This document shows positions 18,235-27,033 of a stretch of 64,000 nucleotides of DNA, one piece after another. Source of the stretch: Mesonia ostreae (GTDB lineage Bacteria; Bacteroidota; Bacteroidia; Flavobacteriales; Flavobacteriaceae); contig NZ_JAVRBG010000015.1 in NCBI RefSeq assembly GCF_031845265.1, positions 17,100-81,099 on the forward strand, given 5' to 3'. Numbering within the stretch: the first letter of the stretch is position 1; each line of letters starts with the position of its first letter. The notes under the pieces are model-generated. The model ran no database searches and was not told the origin of the DNA. It was given only the letters and a program-made list of their open reading frames with translations. The translations under genes were made by a program, and so were the position numbers.

Positions 18235-19236
18235 ATGAAGATCAATTACTCCTTTATTATTCCAGTTTACAATAGACCAGGAGAAGTGGAAGAATTACTA
18301 AATTCGTTTGCCGCTTTTACCACAAAAATTCCATTTGAAGTGGTTCTAGTAGAAGATGGATCGAGCATTTCCTCTAAAAATATAGTGGCAAAGTATGAAA
18401 ATAGGCTAAACTTATCTTATTTTGAAAAAGAAAATACAGGGCCCGGAGATTCTAGAAATTATGGAATGCTAAGAGCTAAGGGTAATTATTTCATCATTTT
18501 AGATAGTGACGTTATTATGCCAGAAAACTACTTGGACGAGGTAGAAAATTACTTAAGTGAAAATAAAGTAGATTGCTTTGGAGGACCAGATGCTGCACAT
18601 CAAATATTTTCTCCCATTCAAAAAGCAATTAATTTTGTGATGACTTCTTTTTTGACTACTGGCGGAATAAGAGGTAAAAAGAATGCAGTAAAGGAATATG
18701 AGCCTAGAAGTTTTAATATGGGAATTTCAAAAGAAGCTTTTTTGGCTACAAGAGGTTTTGGTAAAATTCATCCAGGAGAAGACCCAGATTTGGCTATTAG
18801 AATTAAAAATAAAGGTTTCAAAATCGGTTTTATTGAAAAAGCTTTTGTGTATCACAAACGTAGAATAGATTGGAATAAGTTTTATATACAAGTAAATAAA
18901 TTTGGAAAAGTAAGACCTATATTAACTTCATGGCATCCAGAAACTTCGAGCATTGTTTTTTGGTTCCCTACGTTCTTTATTCTCTCTATCTTAGTGGCGT
19001 TAGGAGTAATACTGCTAGACTTTTATCTACCTTTAGCGCTAATTCTTGCGTATTTATGCTTAATTTTTCTTCTTTCAAGCGTACAGAATAAAAGTTTAAA
19101 AATAGGATTACTATCTGTGAAGGCACTTTTAATACAGTTTTATGGTTATGGGGTTGGCTTTTTAAAGTCTACCTATTATATTAGATTGCTCAAAAGAAAA
19201 CCTAAAGAAGTTTTTCCTGAATTATTTTTTGAATAA
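18235..19236 (+). CDS. Family 2 glycosyltransferase
   Basis: GT-A fold glycosyltransferase that transfers a sugar from an activated donor. The start is set at the ATG at 18235, giving MKINYSFIIPVYNRP; the TTG at 18214 would add seven residues that look untranslated. Motifs include FEVVLVEDGS and the metal-binding ILDSD with following VIMPENY, plus a GGxxD-like GEDPDLAIRI. Two or three hydrophobic segments at about 240-295 anchor it to the inner membrane. Its stop overlaps the YbbR gene start (TAATG). The acceptor is unknown; a role in cell-surface glycan or protein glycosylation is plausible only by family. Confidence 0.88.
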   Translation: MKINYSFIIPVYNRPGEVEELLNSFAAFTTKIPFEVVLVEDGSSISSKNIVAKYENRLNLSYFEKENTGPGDSRNYGMLRAKGNYFIILDSDVIMPENYLDEVENYLSENKVDCFGGPDAAHQIFSPIQKAINFVMTSFLTTGGIRGKKNAVKEYEPRSFNMGISKEAFLATRGFGKIHPGEDPDLAIRIKNKGFKIGFIEKAFVYHKRRIDWNKFYIQVNKFGKVRPILTSWHPETSSIVFWFPTFFILSILVALGVILLDFYLPLALILAYLCLIFLLSSVQNKSLKIGLLSVKALLIQFYGYGVGFLKSTYYIRLLKRKPKEVFPELFFE

Positions 19237-20195
19237 TGTTAAAAGAACAAATACAACGTCTAAATAGGACCACCTTTAAGAAGATTAATTTTAAGGCATT
19301 TTTCTTTTTCTTTTTTTTTGCGATGCTAATTTGGTTACTGATTCAGTTTTCTAAAACCTATACCAAAGATGTGTTGATCCCTATTCAGTTTAATGATATT
19401 CCTAAAGATAAGATTGTGGAGCGTACACAAGCTTCCATCAAGCTTAGAGTCACAGAAAATGGTTTCGTTTTAGCCTGGTTATCTATAAGAAACCCTAGCA
19501 TGATGATTTCTCTGGAAGAGCTACCTATAATCGAGAATAACTTGATTTACCAAACAGAAAATGCGGAAGCAGATATTCTCTCTATGCTTAGAATAGATTA
19601 CGATAACGTTCGTTTTATCACCAAGACAATAAAAATTCCATTTATTCAGAAGGAAACAAAAGTAGTACCTGTAATTCCCGATATAGAAGTGAGTTATGCT
19701 CCTGGATATAATTCTGATGAACAATTTTTAATTCAGCCAGATTCCATTGAAATCAGTGGAGCAAAAAAGGTATTAGATTCTATTCATTCTATTTCTACTC
19801 AAAAACTCATCCTTAAAAATGTAAGCGCCAATACCAAAGGCGTAGTAGAGGTAGATACTACAACACAGTCTAAAGTAACGTATTACCAGCATGAAGTAGA
19901 ATATTTTTTAAAAACTAAAAAATTTACAGAAGGCAGATTAAATATTCCAATAGAAATTCTAAATGCGCCTAAAGATGCATCTGTAAGTATTTTTCCGAAG
20001 GAAGTGATTGTAATTTATACGGTTAGCTTGGATGGTTTTGAAATGATAACAAAAAATGATTTCGTTGTGGTTTGTGATTTTGATGATTTAAGTGAAAATC
20101 AAAATTTTTTAATTCCGAAGATTCAAAAGAAACCGAGTAATGTAACAGCGATACGATTAAATATTAATAAGGTTCAATTTGTATTGAAAAAATGA
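19236..20195 (+). CDS. YbbR-like domain protein
   Basis: Membrane-anchored protein of 319 residues with one N-terminal transmembrane segment (about 22-42) followed by extracytoplasmic YbbR-like repeats (strands such as VLIPIQFNDIPKD and IPDIEVSYAPGYN). YbbR proteins of Firmicutes (CdaR) regulate c-di-AMP synthase; that role is not established in Bacteroidota. It is coupled by overlaps to the glycosyltransferase upstream and to coaE downstream (ATGATG with TGA). Confidence 0.8.
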   Translation: MLKEQIQRLNRTTFKKINFKAFFFFFFFAMLIWLLIQFSKTYTKDVLIPIQFNDIPKDKIVERTQASIKLRVTENGFVLAWLSIRNPSMMISLEELPIIENNLIYQTENAEADILSMLRIDYDNVRFITKTIKIPFIQKETKVVPVIPDIEVSYAPGYNSDEQFLIQPDSIEISGAKKVLDSIHSISTQKLILKNVSANTKGVVEVDTTTQSKVTYYQHEVEYFLKTKKFTEGRLNIPIEILNAPKDASVSIFPKEVIVIYTVSLDGFEMITKNDFVVVCDFDDLSENQNFLIPKIQKKPSNVTAIRLNINKVQFVLKK

Positions 20196-20782
20196 TGACT
20201 ATAGGACTTACTGGCGGAATAGGCAGCGGGAAAACAACCGTAGCAAACTTCTTTAAAGAATTAGGGATTCCTATTTATATAGCAGATATTGAGGCAAAAA
20301 AGATCATGAATAGCTCTTTAGAAGTGAGAGAGGAGCTCATTGCTTTATTTGGAGAAGAAGCTTTTATAGGAGGTGCATTAAACCGAAAGTTTATCGCTTC
20401 CAAAGTATTTAGTAATAATGACTTACTTCAAAAATTAAATCACATTGTTCATCCGCAGGTAGCAAAACACTTTAAAACTTGGGCAAAGCATCAAAATTCT
20501 CCATACATTATCTATGAGGCGGCTATACTATTTGAAAATAATGCTCAAGATAATTGTGACTATACTATTTTGGTTACGGCTCCCAAAGATATCAAGTTAA
20601 AAAGACTTCAAAAAAGAGACGATAGTAGTGTGGAAGAGATTGAAAGTAGAATGAGCAAGCAATGGAATGATTCTCAAAAAATTAAACTTGCAAACTTTGT
20701 CATCACCAATACAGATTTAGCAGATACTAAAGTACAAGTTTACCAACTTCATAGCAAGCTCTTAGGCCTTGGTAAAGCTTAG
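20192..20782 (+). CDS. coaE: Dephospho-CoA kinase CoaE
   Basis: Phosphorylates dephospho-CoA in the last step of CoA synthesis. A 196-residue P-loop kinase: GLTGGIGSGKTTVA at the N-terminus, the substrate segment YIADIEAKKIM, and HPQVAKHFKTW. It overlaps the YbbR gene by four bases and is the last gene of the three-gene unit. Length and motifs are standard. Confidence 0.97.
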   Translation: MMTIGLTGGIGSGKTTVANFFKELGIPIYIADIEAKKIMNSSLEVREELIALFGEEAFIGGALNRKFIASKVFSNNDLLQKLNHIVHPQVAKHFKTWAKHQNSPYIIYEAAILFENNAQDNCDYTILVTAPKDIKLKRLQKRDDSSVEEIESRMSKQWNDSQKIKLANFVITNTDLADTKVQVYQLHSKLLGLGKA

Positions 20783-20836
20783 AAAATCATATGTTAACTT
20801 TTGGTTAAACCAGTTTATCTGTAAATGTTAAAATCT

Positions 20837-20844
20837 TACTTTTG
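20837..20844 (+). promoter_or_regulatory. -7 promoter box (TACTTTTG) for the two-component operon
   Basis: Exact TAnnTTTG match ending 5 bp before the histidine-kinase ATG at 20850, predicting a leaderless or nearly leaderless mRNA. No convincing TTG -33 box is found at the usual spacing. Confidence 0.65.
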
Positions 20845-20849
20845 AGGAC

Positions 20850-22412
20850 ATGAAAAAGAAAGTATTCTTATTTCTTGTTCTCTTAATGAGTTTATCCTTA
20901 ATAGGAATCATATTTGTACAGGGCTACTGGATCAAAAATACAGTAGAAACAAATGAGGAACAATTCTCATTTAATGCAAAGCAAATTCTTATCAATGTAG
21001 TAAGTGAGATAGAGAATCAGGAAGTTGATAGGTATTATATTCAATATGCAATTTTAGCCGACTCTAGCAAGCCTACTAGTGCGAGACTTAGTGAGCTTTT
21101 TCAAATAAAACAAGATCAGTTAACCAACGAAACTTTCTTTTATACTAATAGCGTTTTACAAGAAGACTATAAATTATCTTCTTCCTTTTTAAGTGAAGAA
21201 AAAGATAGTATAGATTTTAAAAAATTAGTAAATCGTAAGGTTACGAGGATCGTTAGAAATGATGAGATTGATGGCACAGATCAACTTTCGGCTCAAGAGA
21301 AATTCGAGAGAATTTCTAGATTAGAGGATAATGAAAAGTTTCTTTTGTTGGATGCGATAAAAGAAAAAGCAGCGGAACTTCCAATTTATAAGAGGGTAGA
21401 TACTACTTTAATTAGAAATCTAGTAAAAGCGGAATTAAAAACTAGAGATATAAAATCTAAGTTTGAAATTGGAATTTATAGCGACGCTTTGGCGACAAAA
21501 ATTAAGTCGGAAGGTTTTGTGCTTAATTCTCCTGCCACCTATGGGATTCCAATTTTTAAATCGGATAATACAAATTATAAGCTGTTTATAAACTTTACTG
21601 AAAAAAAGAAAGAGGTGTTTTCTTCCATCGCTTTTATGGCGATTTTGAGTATTGTTTTTACACTTATTATCATCATAGCCTATTTTAGTGCTTTATCACA
21701 GTTAATAAAGCAGCGACAAATTTCTCAAATTAAGACGGATTTTATCAATAATATGACGCACGAATTTAAAACGCCAATTGCCACTATTAACTTGGCCTTA
21801 GATTCAGTTAAGAATCCAAAAATATCTTCAGATCCAGAAAAGATGCAAAGGTATATGCGGATGATACGAGAGGAAAATAAGAGAATGCATGCCCAAGTAG
21901 AAAATGTACTTCGTATTTCAAAATTAGAAAAGAACGAACTTAATATAAAGAAAGAACGTTTAAAGCTTCATGACCTGGTAGAGGATGCAGTAACGCATAT
22001 TGAGTTGATTGTAGATGATAGAGAGGGTTATGTAAAAACTCATTTTGGGGCATTAAAATCTTCTATTTTGGCCAATGAAACCCATTTTACCAATGTGATT
22101 GTAAATATATTGGATAATGCTGTAAAGTATACCGAAGGAAACCCAAAAATAGATATCTATACAGAGAATGTGAAAAATTTTATCATTCTAAAAATTAGAG
22201 ATCAAGGAAAGGGGATGAGTAGAATAGTTCAGAAAAAAGTATTTGAAAAATTTTTTAGAGAACATACAGGAAACGTACACGACGTAAAAGGACACGGTTT
22301 AGGCTTAGCCTATGTAAAACAAATAGTAACCGATCATCACGGAGAAGTTAGCCTTCTTAGTGAAAAAGGAAAAGGAAGCACATTCATAATTAAATTACCA
22401 TTAATATCATAA
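20850..22412 (+). CDS. Sensor histidine kinase
   Basis: Inner-membrane sensor kinase of 520 residues. Transmembrane helices lie at about 4-24 and 258-280 and enclose a periplasmic sensor domain of about 230 residues with no family I recognise. The H box is NMTHEFKTPI with phospho-acceptor His304. The N box is NILDNAVKYTEG (about 427), and the G boxes include DQGKGM and GHGLGLAYVKQI. There is no clear HAMP domain. It resembles the RprX-type kinases of Bacteroidota and is followed after 4 bp by its response regulator. The signal it senses cannot be deduced. Confidence 0.93.
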   Translation: MKKKVFLFLVLLMSLSLIGIIFVQGYWIKNTVETNEEQFSFNAKQILINVVSEIENQEVDRYYIQYAILADSSKPTSARLSELFQIKQDQLTNETFFYTNSVLQEDYKLSSSFLSEEKDSIDFKKLVNRKVTRIVRNDEIDGTDQLSAQEKFERISRLEDNEKFLLLDAIKEKAAELPIYKRVDTTLIRNLVKAELKTRDIKSKFEIGIYSDALATKIKSEGFVLNSPATYGIPIFKSDNTNYKLFINFTEKKKEVFSSIAFMAILSIVFTLIIIIAYFSALSQLIKQRQISQIKTDFINNMTHEFKTPIATINLALDSVKNPKISSDPEKMQRYMRMIREENKRMHAQVENVLRISKLEKNELNIKKERLKLHDLVEDAVTHIELIVDDREGYVKTHFGALKSSILANETHFTNVIVNILDNAVKYTEGNPKIDIYTENVKNFIILKIRDQGKGMSRIVQKKVFEKFFREHTGNVHDVKGHGLGLAYVKQIVTDHHGEVSLLSEKGKGSTFIIKLPLIS

Positions 22413-22416
22413 CTAT

Positions 22417-23139
22417 ATGGAAACTGAAAGCAAGAAGATTTTATTAGTAGAAGACGATCCAAATTTCGGAATCGTTCTTAAAGATTATTTAGCCATGAAC
22501 GACTATGAAGTGGTGCATGCTAAAAATGGAATGGAAGGTTTTGAAAAGTTTAAAAAAGACGATTTTGATCTTTGTATTCTAGATGTCATGATGCCTTATA
22601 AAGATGGGTTTACATTGGCAAAAGAGATTAGAGAGAAAAACGAGGAAGTGCCTATTATTTTCTTAACTGCAAAAGCGATGAAAGAAGATGTTTTAAAAGG
22701 GTATAAAGTAGGAGCAGATGACTACCTAAATAAACCTTTTGATAGTGAAGTACTTCTTATGAAGATAAAGGCTATTATGCAACGTAAAGCAACCGACAGC
22801 GTAGCAGATAGTAAGCAGTTTGAATTCCAAATAGGAGGTTTCTTCTTAAATTCTAAATTGAGGTTTTTAACCTTCAAAGAGGAAGAACCATCTAAATTAT
22901 CTCCTAAAGAAAATGAGCTGTTGAGACTATTGGCTTTGCATGAAAATGATTTAATGCCAAGGGAATTAGCGCTAACCAAAATTTGGAGAGACGATAACTA
23001 TTTCACTTCTAGAAGTATGGACGTTTACATTGCAAAATTACGTAAGTATTTAAAGAAAGATGAGAATGTAGAAATTTTAAACATTCACGGGGAAGGATTT
23101 AGACTTGTGATACGAAATAAAGAAGAGGAAAGTAAATAA
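22417..23139 (+). CDS. OmpR-family response regulator
   Basis: DNA-binding response regulator of 240 residues, partner of the kinase 4 bp upstream. The receiver domain has Asp13-Asp14, phospho-acceptor Asp56 (CILDVMMP), Thr84 and Lys106 (NKPF). The C-terminal winged-helix domain (about 132-235) contains LSPKENELLRLL and SRSMDVYIAKLRKYL. It resembles RprY of Bacteroidota. The target genes are unknown; no obvious operator repeats are visible near it. Confidence 0.95.
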   Translation: METESKKILLVEDDPNFGIVLKDYLAMNDYEVVHAKNGMEGFEKFKKDDFDLCILDVMMPYKDGFTLAKEIREKNEEVPIIFLTAKAMKEDVLKGYKVGADDYLNKPFDSEVLLMKIKAIMQRKATDSVADSKQFEFQIGGFFLNSKLRFLTFKEEEPSKLSPKENELLRLLALHENDLMPRELALTKIWRDDNYFTSRSMDVYIAKLRKYLKKDENVEILNIHGEGFRLVIRNKEEESK

Positions 23140-23172
23140 TTTTTTAGTAAAAAAAATTAGCTCTTCAGTTTC

Positions 23173-23214
23173 AAAGGTTGACTAGTGAAAATTTATTTTT
23201 TCTGGTCAACCTTT
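23173..23214. terminator. Inverted repeat between convergent genes
   Basis: AAAGGTTGAC (23173-23182) pairs with GTCAACCTTT (23205-23214), extended by TAG/CTG. It lies between the response regulator (plus) and miaA (minus) and overlaps the miaA stop. The loop is long (22 bases) and T runs are weak, so a terminator role is only likely from its position. Confidence 0.4.
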
Positions 23215-24110
23215 TGCGTTATAAAATCTGCTATTTCCTGTGCGTCTGCATCATAAGAGAACCAATACGTGTGCTCGTCTCTTTTAAACCAAGTGAGTTG
23301 TCTTTTGGCAAATCTACGCGTGTTTTTTTTGATTTCACTTAGCGCAAAATCTAAGCTCCAAGTACCATCAAAATATTGGAATAACTCTTTGTATCCCACC
23401 GTATTTAATGCGTTTAATTCCCTAAGCGGATATAATTCTCTGGCCTCTTCTAAAAGTCCGTTTTGCATCATTAAAACCACTCTTTTTTCTATACGCTCAT
23501 AAATTAATGGGCGAGGGGCATCTAAACCAATTTTAAGGGAGTTAAAATTTCTTTCTTTGGCAGAATGATTTAAAAAGCTAGAATAAGGTTTTCCTGTTCC
23601 TAAACAAATTTCTAAAGCTCTAATGACTCTCTGCGGATTAGAGAGTGCTACTTTTTTATAATGGATAGGATCTAATTCTTTTAGTTGAAGCTGAAGAGAC
23701 TCTAGACCGTGTTTTTGCACCTGCACATTTAACTTTTCCCGAATGGAAGCTTCTACTTTAGGAAAATGATCTAAGCCTTTGTTTACCGCATCTACATACA
23801 AACCACTTCCGCCGACTAAAAATAGAATTTTGTGTTTTTTAAACAGCTTTTCAAGCTTATGTAGTGCTTCTTTTTCAAAATCACCTACTGAATATTTTTC
23901 AGAAATAGAAACGTGTTGTATAAAATGATGTGGTGCAGCTGCTAACTCTTTCGCAGTGGGGACAGCGGTTCCTACACTCAGTTCCTTATAAAACTGCCGA
24001 GAATCTGCCGAGAGAATTTCCGAAGAAAAATGCTGTGCTAAAGCAATGCTTTTTGAGGTTTTGCCAATTGCCGTAGGTCCTACAATAGATACGAGGTACG
24101 GTTTATTCAT
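23193..24110 (-). CDS. miaA: tRNA dimethylallyltransferase MiaA
   Basis: Adds a dimethylallyl group to A37 of tRNAs reading codons that start with U. A 305-residue protein with the P-loop GPTAIGKTS at the N-terminus, SADSRQFYKEL, and a C-terminal segment TRRFAKRQLTWFKRD typical of the family. It starts at an ATG that overlaps the end of the upstream ion-channel gene by 8 bp, so the two are co-transcribed. Confidence 0.97.
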   Translation of the reverse strand: MNKPYLVSIVGPTAIGKTSKSIALAQHFSSEILSADSRQFYKELSVGTAVPTAKELAAAPHHFIQHVSISEKYSVGDFEKEALHKLEKLFKKHKILFLVGGSGLYVDAVNKGLDHFPKVEASIREKLNVQVQKHGLESLQLQLKELDPIHYKKVALSNPQRVIRALEICLGTGKPYSSFLNHSAKERNFNSLKIGLDAPRPLIYERIEKRVVLMMQNGLLEEARELYPLRELNALNTVGYKELFQYFDGTWSLDFALSEIKKNTRRFAKRQLTWFKRDEHTYWFSYDADAQEIADFITQKVDQKK

Positions 24111-24936
24111 CTTTGTTTAAGGAATATCCGCAGTTATTACAATACTTAGCAGAATCAAGATGTTTTTCTTGTCCGCAATTATAGCACGATTGCGTGTTAT
24201 TTAAAGCTTGAGGTTTCGCAGATTTAGAATACTCTGCACTTACTATTCCTGTGGGTACAGCAATAATTCCATAACCTAAAATCATAATTATAGAAGCTAA
24301 AAATTGACCCAAAGGTGTTACAGGGTGAATATCACCAAAACCAACCGTAGTGAGTGTTACAATAGTCCAATAAATACCAATGGGAATACTTGTAAAGCCA
24401 CTATCTTTTCCTTCAATAAGATACATAAGTGTACCAGCGATTAAAGAAAGAATCACCACGGCATAAAGAAAAACAAAAATTTTTGCTTTACTGTTTTTCA
24501 ATGCCGCTGCCAATTTATTTCCTTCTCCAATATAGCGCGTAACTTTTAAAATTCTAAAAATTCTTAATAATCGTAAGGCTCTAAACGTAAGAAAAGCCGT
24601 ACTTCCTGCTAAGAAAAAAGAAAGGTATAATGGGATGGTTGATAAGAAATCAATAATTCCATAAAAACTAAAAATATATTTTTTAGGATGTTTTATGCTT
24701 ATGATTCTAGCAATATACTCTAGTGAAAAAAGAATAGTCACTACCCATTCTGCATAAAATAAAAACGTATATACCCAATCATCTAATCCCGTGATGCTTT
24801 CTATCACTACAAAGAATACACTGAGTAGGATAAGTATAAGCAAAAGAACGTCAAAGGTTTTTCCTTTAGCGGTATCCGCTTCATAAATTACCTCATGTAA
24901 TTTTTCTCGCCACGTAAGTGAGGCTTTGTTTTTCAA
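24103..24936 (-). CDS. Voltage-gated-type potassium channel with C-terminal zinc ribbon
   Basis: Six-transmembrane ion channel of 277 residues. The S4-like helix carries regularly spaced arginines (Arg119 to Arg134: RALRLLRIFRILKVTR). The selectivity filter is TTVGFGD (196-202), typical of potassium channels. The C-terminus has an unusual addition, a four-cysteine zinc ribbon (Cys251, 254, 266, 269; CYNCG...CNNCG). The start codon is TTG; no ATG is available near it. It overlaps miaA by 8 bp. Confidence 0.9.
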   Translation of the reverse strand: MKNKASLTWREKLHEVIYEADTAKGKTFDVLLLILILLSVFFVVIESITGLDDWVYTFLFYAEWVVTILFSLEYIARIISIKHPKKYIFSFYGIIDFLSTIPLYLSFFLAGSTAFLTFRALRLLRIFRILKVTRYIGEGNKLAAALKNSKAKIFVFLYAVVILSLIAGTLMYLIEGKDSGFTSIPIGIYWTIVTLTTVGFGDIHPVTPLGQFLASIIMILGYGIIAVPTGIVSAEYSKSAKPQALNNTQSCYNCGQEKHLDSAKYCNNCGYSLNKDE

Positions 24937-24984
24937 TATTTTTTATTTTTTTGAGATTATAAAAATAGGAATAAACTCTGGGTA

Positions 24985-26346
24985 TTAAAATTCAATTATC
25001 TTAATGTTCTTTTTTCTACGCATATAACTCTGGATGATATGCTGGGCATCCCTATTATTTGGCATGGGAGCAATAATATTTTTTAAAATATCAATGTTGC
25101 TAATCTGGTGGTTGAGCTGCGCATATCCATAACCTTGAAACTTACCGTTTTCAATCAATAAAATGCTTTTTTCTCCGTTTTCTCTTCCGCGGTCTACTAA
25201 AATCATATTTTTATTGAGGTAACTGAAGCGTTTTAAAACTTCTTGCACTCTTTCATTATAAACCTCTGGCGTTTCCTCTCCTATGCAAGCCCCTTCACAG
25301 GCTTTTATAGAGTAATTAAAGCAACTTGAGTCAGTTTTATAGATTCCAGTAAACTTCTGACAAAGGCCATAAGTCTCGGTAAGCATTTCCATAAAGTTTT
25401 TCGCTTGCTTCAAAGTGGTAAAGCTCGTCAAAGGTTCATCTACTAAAGAGGCTTTCATGATCTTAAGCTCAAGGTATCCATCTTCGTTAATGTGAGACTG
25501 AACCGCATAGTTGAAAACATCCTTTTTTAAAGCACGGTTGTATTTAGGCTTATTTTTTTTGATTTCATCATTCTCTTTTAATAACGCTAATAATTCATTT
25601 CCTGTAGACTCATAAGATACGGCAGTAATTTCTTGGCGCATTTTTTTAGACTTATGACTGTCATTCGTAAAATGCTGATTTAATCGTTTCCGGATATTAT
25701 TACTTTTTCCAATATAAATGATTTCTCCAGCTTCATTGTGCATATAATACACCCCAACATTAGAAGGAACCTCTTCTAAAATTCTGATGAGTTTATTATC
25801 TAATTGATTTGTCGGGATTTTTCGTATCGATTTTTTGATGATTTCCTTTTCAGAATCTTTATTCAGCAACAACTGAAAAAGTTTTACTGTCGCCAACGCA
25901 TCTCCGCTAGCCCTGTGTCTATCGGTAATGGGAATGCCTAAGTTTTTTGTTAGTTTTCCAAGACTGTAGGAAGGTTGATCTAGAATAAGTTTTTTAGAGA
26001 GCTCTACGGTACAAATGTTTTGTCTCTCGTAGGTATACCCTAACCTTCGATATTCCATTTTTAAAATGCGATAATCAAATTTTGCGTTGTGCGCTACCAA
26101 GACACATTCTGAAGTGATTTCAATGATTCTTTTTGCAACTTCATGAAACTTAGGAGCATTGCGAAGCATGTCATTATTAATTCCGGTAAGACCAACTACG
26201 AAAGCTTGTATGGGACGTTCTGGATTCACCAAGCTAATAAACTGATCCACGATTTCGTGGCCGTCATATTTATAGATAGCAATTTCGGTTACTCCCTCTT
26301 CATTATACTTTCCTCCCGTAGTCTCTATGTCAACAATTGCGTACAA
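24985..26346 (-). CDS. DEDDh exonuclease fused to GIY-YIG nuclease (UvrC N-terminal-like)
   Basis: Two-nuclease protein of 453 residues. Residues 1-165 are a DnaQ-like 3'-5' exonuclease with Asp6, Glu8, Asp91, His144 and Asp149 (the DEDDh set). Residues about 190-275 are a GIY-YIG domain (GVYYMHNE...IIYIGKS, Arg219) like that of UvrC and Cho. The C-terminal part has a conserved pair of cysteines around SIKACEGACIG. It starts at TTG. It sits 13 bp upstream of nothing else in frame and follows the YggS gene in the same direction. Likely function: DNA repair or lesion processing, inferred from the domains. Confidence 0.9.
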   Translation of the reverse strand: MYAIVDIETTGGKYNEEGVTEIAIYKYDGHEIVDQFISLVNPERPIQAFVVGLTGINNDMLRNAPKFHEVAKRIIEITSECVLVAHNAKFDYRILKMEYRRLGYTYERQNICTVELSKKLILDQPSYSLGKLTKNLGIPITDRHRASGDALATVKLFQLLLNKDSEKEIIKKSIRKIPTNQLDNKLIRILEEVPSNVGVYYMHNEAGEIIYIGKSNNIRKRLNQHFTNDSHKSKKMRQEITAVSYESTGNELLALLKENDEIKKNKPKYNRALKKDVFNYAVQSHINEDGYLELKIMKASLVDEPLTSFTTLKQAKNFMEMLTETYGLCQKFTGIYKTDSSCFNYSIKACEGACIGEETPEVYNERVQEVLKRFSYLNKNMILVDRGRENGEKSILLIENGKFQGYGYAQLNHQISNIDILKNIIAPMPNNRDAQHIIQSYMRRKKNIKIIEF

Positions 26347-26359
26347 CTATATATGTTTT

Positions 26360-27019
26360 TTAATTATAATTTCGTTCTCCAAAAATAGAACTTCCTATTC
26401 TTAGCATCGTACTTCCGTTTTTGATTGCGATTTGGTAGTCACCACTCATACCCATAGATAGGATAGTGAGCTCTGGAAATTCTTTAGAGAAATCATCCAT
26501 TTTTACTTTCAGATATGCAAATTCGCTGTCTATTTTCTGCTCATCTTCCGTTAAGGTAGCCATTCCCATTAGGCCTACAATTTTTACGTTTTCCATTTCT
26601 TTGTAAGCTTCAGAATTTAAAATTTTTAAAGCTTCGTCTGCACCCATACCGTACTTGGAGTCTTCTTCAGCAATTTTTAGTTGCAATAAACAGTTAATGA
26701 CGCGATTCTCCTCTTTTGCACGTTTATTAATTTCTTTAAGAAGTTTTAATTTATGAACCGCATGAACGAGATTCACATAAGGAGCCATATATTTTACTTT
26801 ATTGCTCTGTACGTGACCAATCATATGCCATTCAATATCTTTAGGAAGGGCTTCGTGCTTATCGGTCATTTCTTGGATTTTATTTTCTCCAAAAATGCGC
26901 TGTCCAGCATCATAAGCCTCCATTAAATCTTCATTAGGTTTGGTTTTAGAAACCGCTACCAAATCGACATCTTTAGGTAAATCCTCTTTGTATTTTTTAA
27001 TTTTTTCTGAAATACTCAT
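26360..27019 (-). CDS. YggS family pyridoxal-phosphate homeostasis protein
   Basis: PLP-binding protein (PLPBP) with a TIM-barrel-like fold that controls free pyridoxal phosphate. The start is set at the ATG at 27019 (MSISEKIKKY); another ATG at 27034 overlaps the stop of the upstream gene and is a possible alternative. The PLP lysine is Lys25 in VAVSKTKP; further signatures are FGENKIQEM, WHMIGHVQSNK and SMGMSGDYQIAI. Length 219 residues, as usual. It is coupled to DUF1015 upstream. Confidence 0.94.
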   Translation of the reverse strand: MSISEKIKKYKEDLPKDVDLVAVSKTKPNEDLMEAYDAGQRIFGENKIQEMTDKHEALPKDIEWHMIGHVQSNKVKYMAPYVNLVHAVHKLKLLKEINKRAKEENRVINCLLQLKIAEEDSKYGMGADEALKILNSEAYKEMENVKIVGLMGMATLTEDEQKIDSEFAYLKVKMDDFSKEFPELTILSMGMSGDYQIAIKNGSTMLRIGSSIFGERNYN

Positions 27020-27033
27020 AATTCCATCTCGCA

